A stretch of DNA of 7,879 bases from Phycisphaerae bacterium (GTDB lineage Bacteria > Planctomycetota > Phycisphaerae > SM23-33), in NCBI GenBank assembly GCA_022866005.1, contig JALHTV010000088.1, positions 1 to 7,879 of the forward strand, in the 5' to 3' direction. The position numbers were made by a program, and so were the translations under genes. Below the pieces are notes generated by a model. It made no database searches. It was not told where the DNA came from and saw only the letters and a program-made list of their open reading frames with translations. Position 1 is the stretch's first letter. Every line of letters begins with the position of its first letter. This document shows, in pieces, positions 5,429-7,879 of this stretch.

Positions 5429-5540
5429 ACTGCGTGTAGGGACCCCGGCCGCAGCCCTCACGCCACCGAAGGCTAGCACCTCACGCGGGCCCTAGCGCTG
5501 CCGGGGGCAAAAAGGCTTAGGCGGGTGGGGGAGTATGGCG

Positions 5541-5546
5541 TAAAAT
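5541..5546 (+). promoter_or_regulatory. -10-like box at the start of the oxidoreductase gene
   Basis: TAAAAT (five of six matches to TATAAT) ends 7 nt before ATG 5554 and overlaps ATG 5545. If used, transcription would begin at about 5553-5554, making the mRNA leaderless from the second ATG. The -35 region is poor (TTAGGC at 5517-5522, spacing 18). A purine-rich GGGGGAG (5527-5533) lies 11 nt before ATG 5545 and is the competing Shine-Dalgarno explanation. Confidence 0.25.
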
Positions 5547-7879
5547 GCCCCGCATGAAGGTCGATCCCCGATTTTTGACCGAGAGCGGTCCGGAGATCTT
5601 CACCGGGAACGAGCTGTTGCTGAAGGGTGCCCTGGAGGCCGAGGGAGGCGTGCACCTGATGGGCGGCTATCCCGGCAGCCCGGTCGCGTCTTGTTTCGAC
5701 TCTCTGGCGCTGATCAAGGACCTCCTGGCCGAGAAGGGCATCCGGGCGGTCATGAACAGCAACGAGGCCCTGGCGGCCGCGATGCTCAACGGCTCGCAAC
5801 TGGTGGGCTGCCGGGCCATCGTCGTCATGAAGTCCGTCGGCGTGCACGTGGCCGCCGATGCGCTGGCCCTGGGCAACCTGGCCGGGGCGCACCCCGAGGG
5901 CGGGGCGATCGTCGTCTACGGCGACGACCCCTGGTCGGACTCCACCCAGTGCCCCGCCGACAGCCGCTTCATCTCCAAGCACCTGTTCATCCCCGTCGTG
6001 GAGCCCAGCGACGCCCAGGAGACCAAGGACTTCGTCGACCTGGCCTTCACGCTCTCGCGCCGCGCCGACCTGTTCGTCGGCTACATGCTGCCGACGAATC
6101 TCTGCGACGGCGGCGGCACGGTGCTCTGCCGGCCGAACCAGTACCCGACCTTCAACATGCATCAGAAGATCGCCCTGGACACCGCCACCATCGACCTCCA
6201 AAAGCACGTCCTGCTGCCGCCGCACAGTTGGTTCCAGGAGGCCACCTACCAGCGGCGGTTCGAGCGGGCCATCGCCGCCGCGCGCGACCTGGGATTGAAT
6301 ACGATCCTTCACCCTGCCCCAGCAGGCACGGCCCTGGGCTTCATCACCACCGGCATGGCGCATGCGTACCTGCGGCAGGCCTTGTTTGAGCTGGGCGTGC
6401 TGGGAGAGTTCCCGATCCTTCGGCTGGGGATGAGCTACCCGGTGGACGGGGAGCTGGTGCGGCAGCTCGCCCGCCAGTGCCAGCGCCTCGTGGTGGTGGA
6501 GGAACGGCGGGGGTTCCTGGAGGAGCAGGTCTCCCAGATCCTGCTGAAGGACCGCCAAGCCGGGCTGGACAGCGGCCGGGCGGAGGTCTGGGGCAAGCAG
6601 TTCCCCGAGGGGCTGGCGGGCCTGCCGGAGGTCCGCGGGCTGCATCCTTCGATCCTGATCGCGCGGCTGGCGCCGCTGATCAAGCGCGCGACGGGCACCG
6701 CGCCCGCCTCGGCGAGGGCGGCCGAGGCCGAGGCCATGGACCGCGAGATCGAGACCATCGACTCCACCTACGAGGCCGACGTTGGCCCGCTGCCGGTCCG
6801 TACCCCGACGTTCTGCCCCGGCTGCCCGCACCGCGACACGGCCGGCCTGTGCCTGGAGATCAAAAAGCAGTTCATGGACGCCGACTACATGCGCCGCACC
6901 CACGGGCGCGAGCCGGTGGACCTGCTGTTCCACGGGGATGCCGGCTGCTACGTCATGCTCATGTACCCCCCCGATGTGCCGCTGATGCACGACTACTCCG
7001 GCATGGGCGTGGGCGGCGGCACCGGCGTGGCGACCGACGCAATCACCCTCAACAAGGAAGTCGTCTTCATGGGGGACGGCACGTTCTTCCACTCCGGCCT
7101 GATGGCCATCAGCCAGGCGGTCAAGCTCGGCCAGGACATCACCTTCGTCATCCTGGACAACAGCACGACGGCCATGACCGGCCACCAGCCCACCAGCGGC
7201 ATGGACTACGACATCCTGGGCAACCCCACGGCCGCGCAGGACATCGAGGAGGTCGTCCGCGGCATGACCGGCGACAGCCGGCTCACCGTCGTCCGCGTCG
7301 ACCCCGAGCGCCGCCGCGAGTATCGCACGCTCCTGGAGCGGACGTTTCTGGCCGAGGGGGTCAAGGTCGTCATCGCCGAGAAGGAATGCGGCATCACCCG
7401 CATGCGCCGCAAGCGCCGCAGCGAGCGCGAGATCGCCCGGATCAAGGGGTACCTGCCGGTCTGGGATCACATGAACGTCAACCCGGAGATCTGCCGCTTC
7501 TGCCTGGCCTGCGTGGAGCTGACCGGCTGCCCGGGCCTGAAGCACACCGCCACCGACTACGGGCCCAAGATCGACACCGATCTGACCTGGTGCGTCAACG
7601 ACGGGGCCTGCGTGCGGCTGGAGGCCTGCTCGGCCTTTGAGCGGGTGATCATCAAGCGCCGCCGGCCGCCGCGGTCGCGCCTGCCGGAGCTGGGGCTGGC
7701 GGACATCCCCGAACCGCAGAAGCGCCCCCTGGGCGACCTGTGGCGCTGCTGCGTGGTGGGCTTTGGCGGGATGGGCATCGGCCTGGCTACGCAGATCCTC
7801 GTCCGCGCGGGGCACAAGGAAGGCTACACCGTCCTGTTCCTGGACACCAAGGGCCTGGCCATCCGCAACGGCGGCGTCA
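5545..7879 (+). CDS. Indolepyruvate-type 2-oxoacid:ferredoxin oxidoreductase, fused alpha-beta-gamma subunits (3' end missing)
   Basis: At least 778 residues, open to the window edge. It should oxidatively decarboxylate 2-oxo acids (arylpyruvates by family precedent) to acyl-CoA, reducing ferredoxin, using thiamine diphosphate and Fe-S clusters. Order of parts: N-terminal pyruvate:ferredoxin oxidoreductase domain with FTGNELLLKGALEAE (19-33), YPGSP (42-46) and MNSNE (70-74); a thiamine-diphosphate domain with CPGCPHRDT (424-432), GDAGC (464-468), GDGTFFHSG (510-518) and LDNSTTAMTGHQPT (537-550); a cysteine-rich segment with CRFCLAC...CP (Cys650, 653, 656, 662) and CVNDGAC...C (Cys683, Asp686, Cys689, Cys695); then a gamma/IorB-like domain with GFGGMGIG (739-746) and KGLAIRNGGV (769-778). 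Archaeal enzymes split these over IorA and IorB; a single chain is the large fused type. The cluster with Asp in place of one Cys resembles fused proteobacterial members. ATG 5554, giving MKVDPRFL, is an equally plausible start. The cysteine-rich segment and gamma domain are contiguous in one frame with no stop. Confidence 0.92.
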   Translation, partial: MPRMKVDPRFLTESGPEIFTGNELLLKGALEAEGGVHLMGGYPGSPVASCFDSLALIKDLLAEKGIRAVMNSNEALAAAMLNGSQLVGCRAIVVMKSVGVHVAADALALGNLAGAHPEGGAIVVYGDDPWSDSTQCPADSRFISKHLFIPVVEPSDAQETKDFVDLAFTLSRRADLFVGYMLPTNLCDGGGTVLCRPNQYPTFNMHQKIALDTATIDLQKHVLLPPHSWFQEATYQRRFERAIAAARDLGLNTILHPAPAGTALGFITTGMAHAYLRQALFELGVLGEFPILRLGMSYPVDGELVRQLARQCQRLVVVEERRGFLEEQVSQILLKDRQAGLDSGRAEVWGKQFPEGLAGLPEVRGLHPSILIARLAPLIKRATGTAPASARAAEAEAMDREIETIDSTYEADVGPLPVRTPTFCPGCPHRDTAGLCLEIKKQFMDADYMRRTHGREPVDLLFHGDAGCYVMLMYPPDVPLMHDYSGMGVGGGTGVATDAITLNKEVVFMGDGTFFHSGLMAISQAVKLGQDITFVILDNSTTAMTGHQPTSGMDYDILGNPTAAQDIEEVVRGMTGDSRLTVVRVDPERRREYRTLLERTFLAEGVKVVIAEKECGITRMRRKRRSEREIARIKGYLPVWDHMNVNPEICRFCLACVELTGCPGLKHTATDYGPKIDTDLTWCVNDGACVRLEACSAFERVIIKRRRPPRSRLPELGLADIPEPQKRPLGDLWRCCVVGFGGMGIGLATQILVRAGHKEGYTVLFLDTKGLAIRNGGV

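Noticed and set aside
5429..5544. Terminator or promoter of normal form between nadK and the oxidoreductase gene
   Set aside because: Only a direct repeat CCTCACGC (5456 and 5480 regions) and a weak GCTAG/CTAGC inverted repeat are visible; no strong stem with a U-tract and no -35/-10 pair of good quality.
5473..7815. A 780-codon open frame on the minus strand opposite the oxidoreductase gene
   Set aside because: Its protein is a His/Gly/Asp/Arg-rich string with no recognisable motif, while the plus strand carries a motif-perfect oxidoreductase. High GC makes long antisense frames common.

Overview
This is a GC-rich bacterial window that looks chromosomal and most resembles a planctomycete, probably of the Phycisphaerae type. 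The best lineage clue is a pseudopilin-like protein with a FTLVELLVVIAIIALL N-terminus and a C-terminal NHxGE...GDG motif, the H-X9-DG type that is abundant in planctomycetes and relatives. A eukaryote-type UDP-sugar pyrophosphorylase (UDPGP/UAP family) and a fused 2-oxoacid:ferredoxin oxidoreductase fit the same picture. The lineage is inferred from protein style only; there is no rRNA or other phylogenetic marker in the window.

Layout from left to right. Bases 2-208 (+) are the last 68 codons of a PhoH-family ATPase that enters from outside. It meets, tail to tail, a complete second PhoH gene at 160-1227 (-). The two coding ends overlap by 49 bp, and their paralogous ends form an imperfect inverted repeat (2-163 with 301-462). 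Bases 1228-1424 hold a possible promoter for the complete phoH and a stem-loop that probably ends the next minus-strand gene. That gene, 1425-2285 (-), is the H-X9-DG pseudopilin-like protein, with a very good Shine-Dalgarno site. The 706-bp gap 2286-2991 is a divergent control region: a near-consensus minus-strand promoter (2695-2724) with a leader of about 400 nt containing several hairpins, and a plus-strand promoter candidate (2786-2814) with a leader that can form two mutually exclusive hairpins. Next come a UDPGP-family pyrophosphorylase (2992-4419, +), a 148-bp spacer with two opposed arrays of an 8-bp repeat, NAD kinase (4568-5428, +), and the first 778 residues of a fused indolepyruvate-type ferredoxin oxidoreductase (5545 to the window end, +).

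The genes are mostly housekeeping: RNA/stress-linked ATPase (PhoH), nucleotide-sugar supply, NADP synthesis and ferredoxin-linked 2-oxoacid oxidation. The three plus-strand genes are co-directional, but gaps of 148 and 116 bp, repeats and separate -10-like boxes argue against one tight operon. I see no CRISPR array, transposase, tRNA, rRNA, toxin-antitoxin or recognisable defence system. The most interesting material is non-coding or architectural: the tail-to-tail PhoH paralogs, the opposed octamer arrays, the structured leaders, and -10-like boxes placed so close to start codons that leaderless transcription is plausible.
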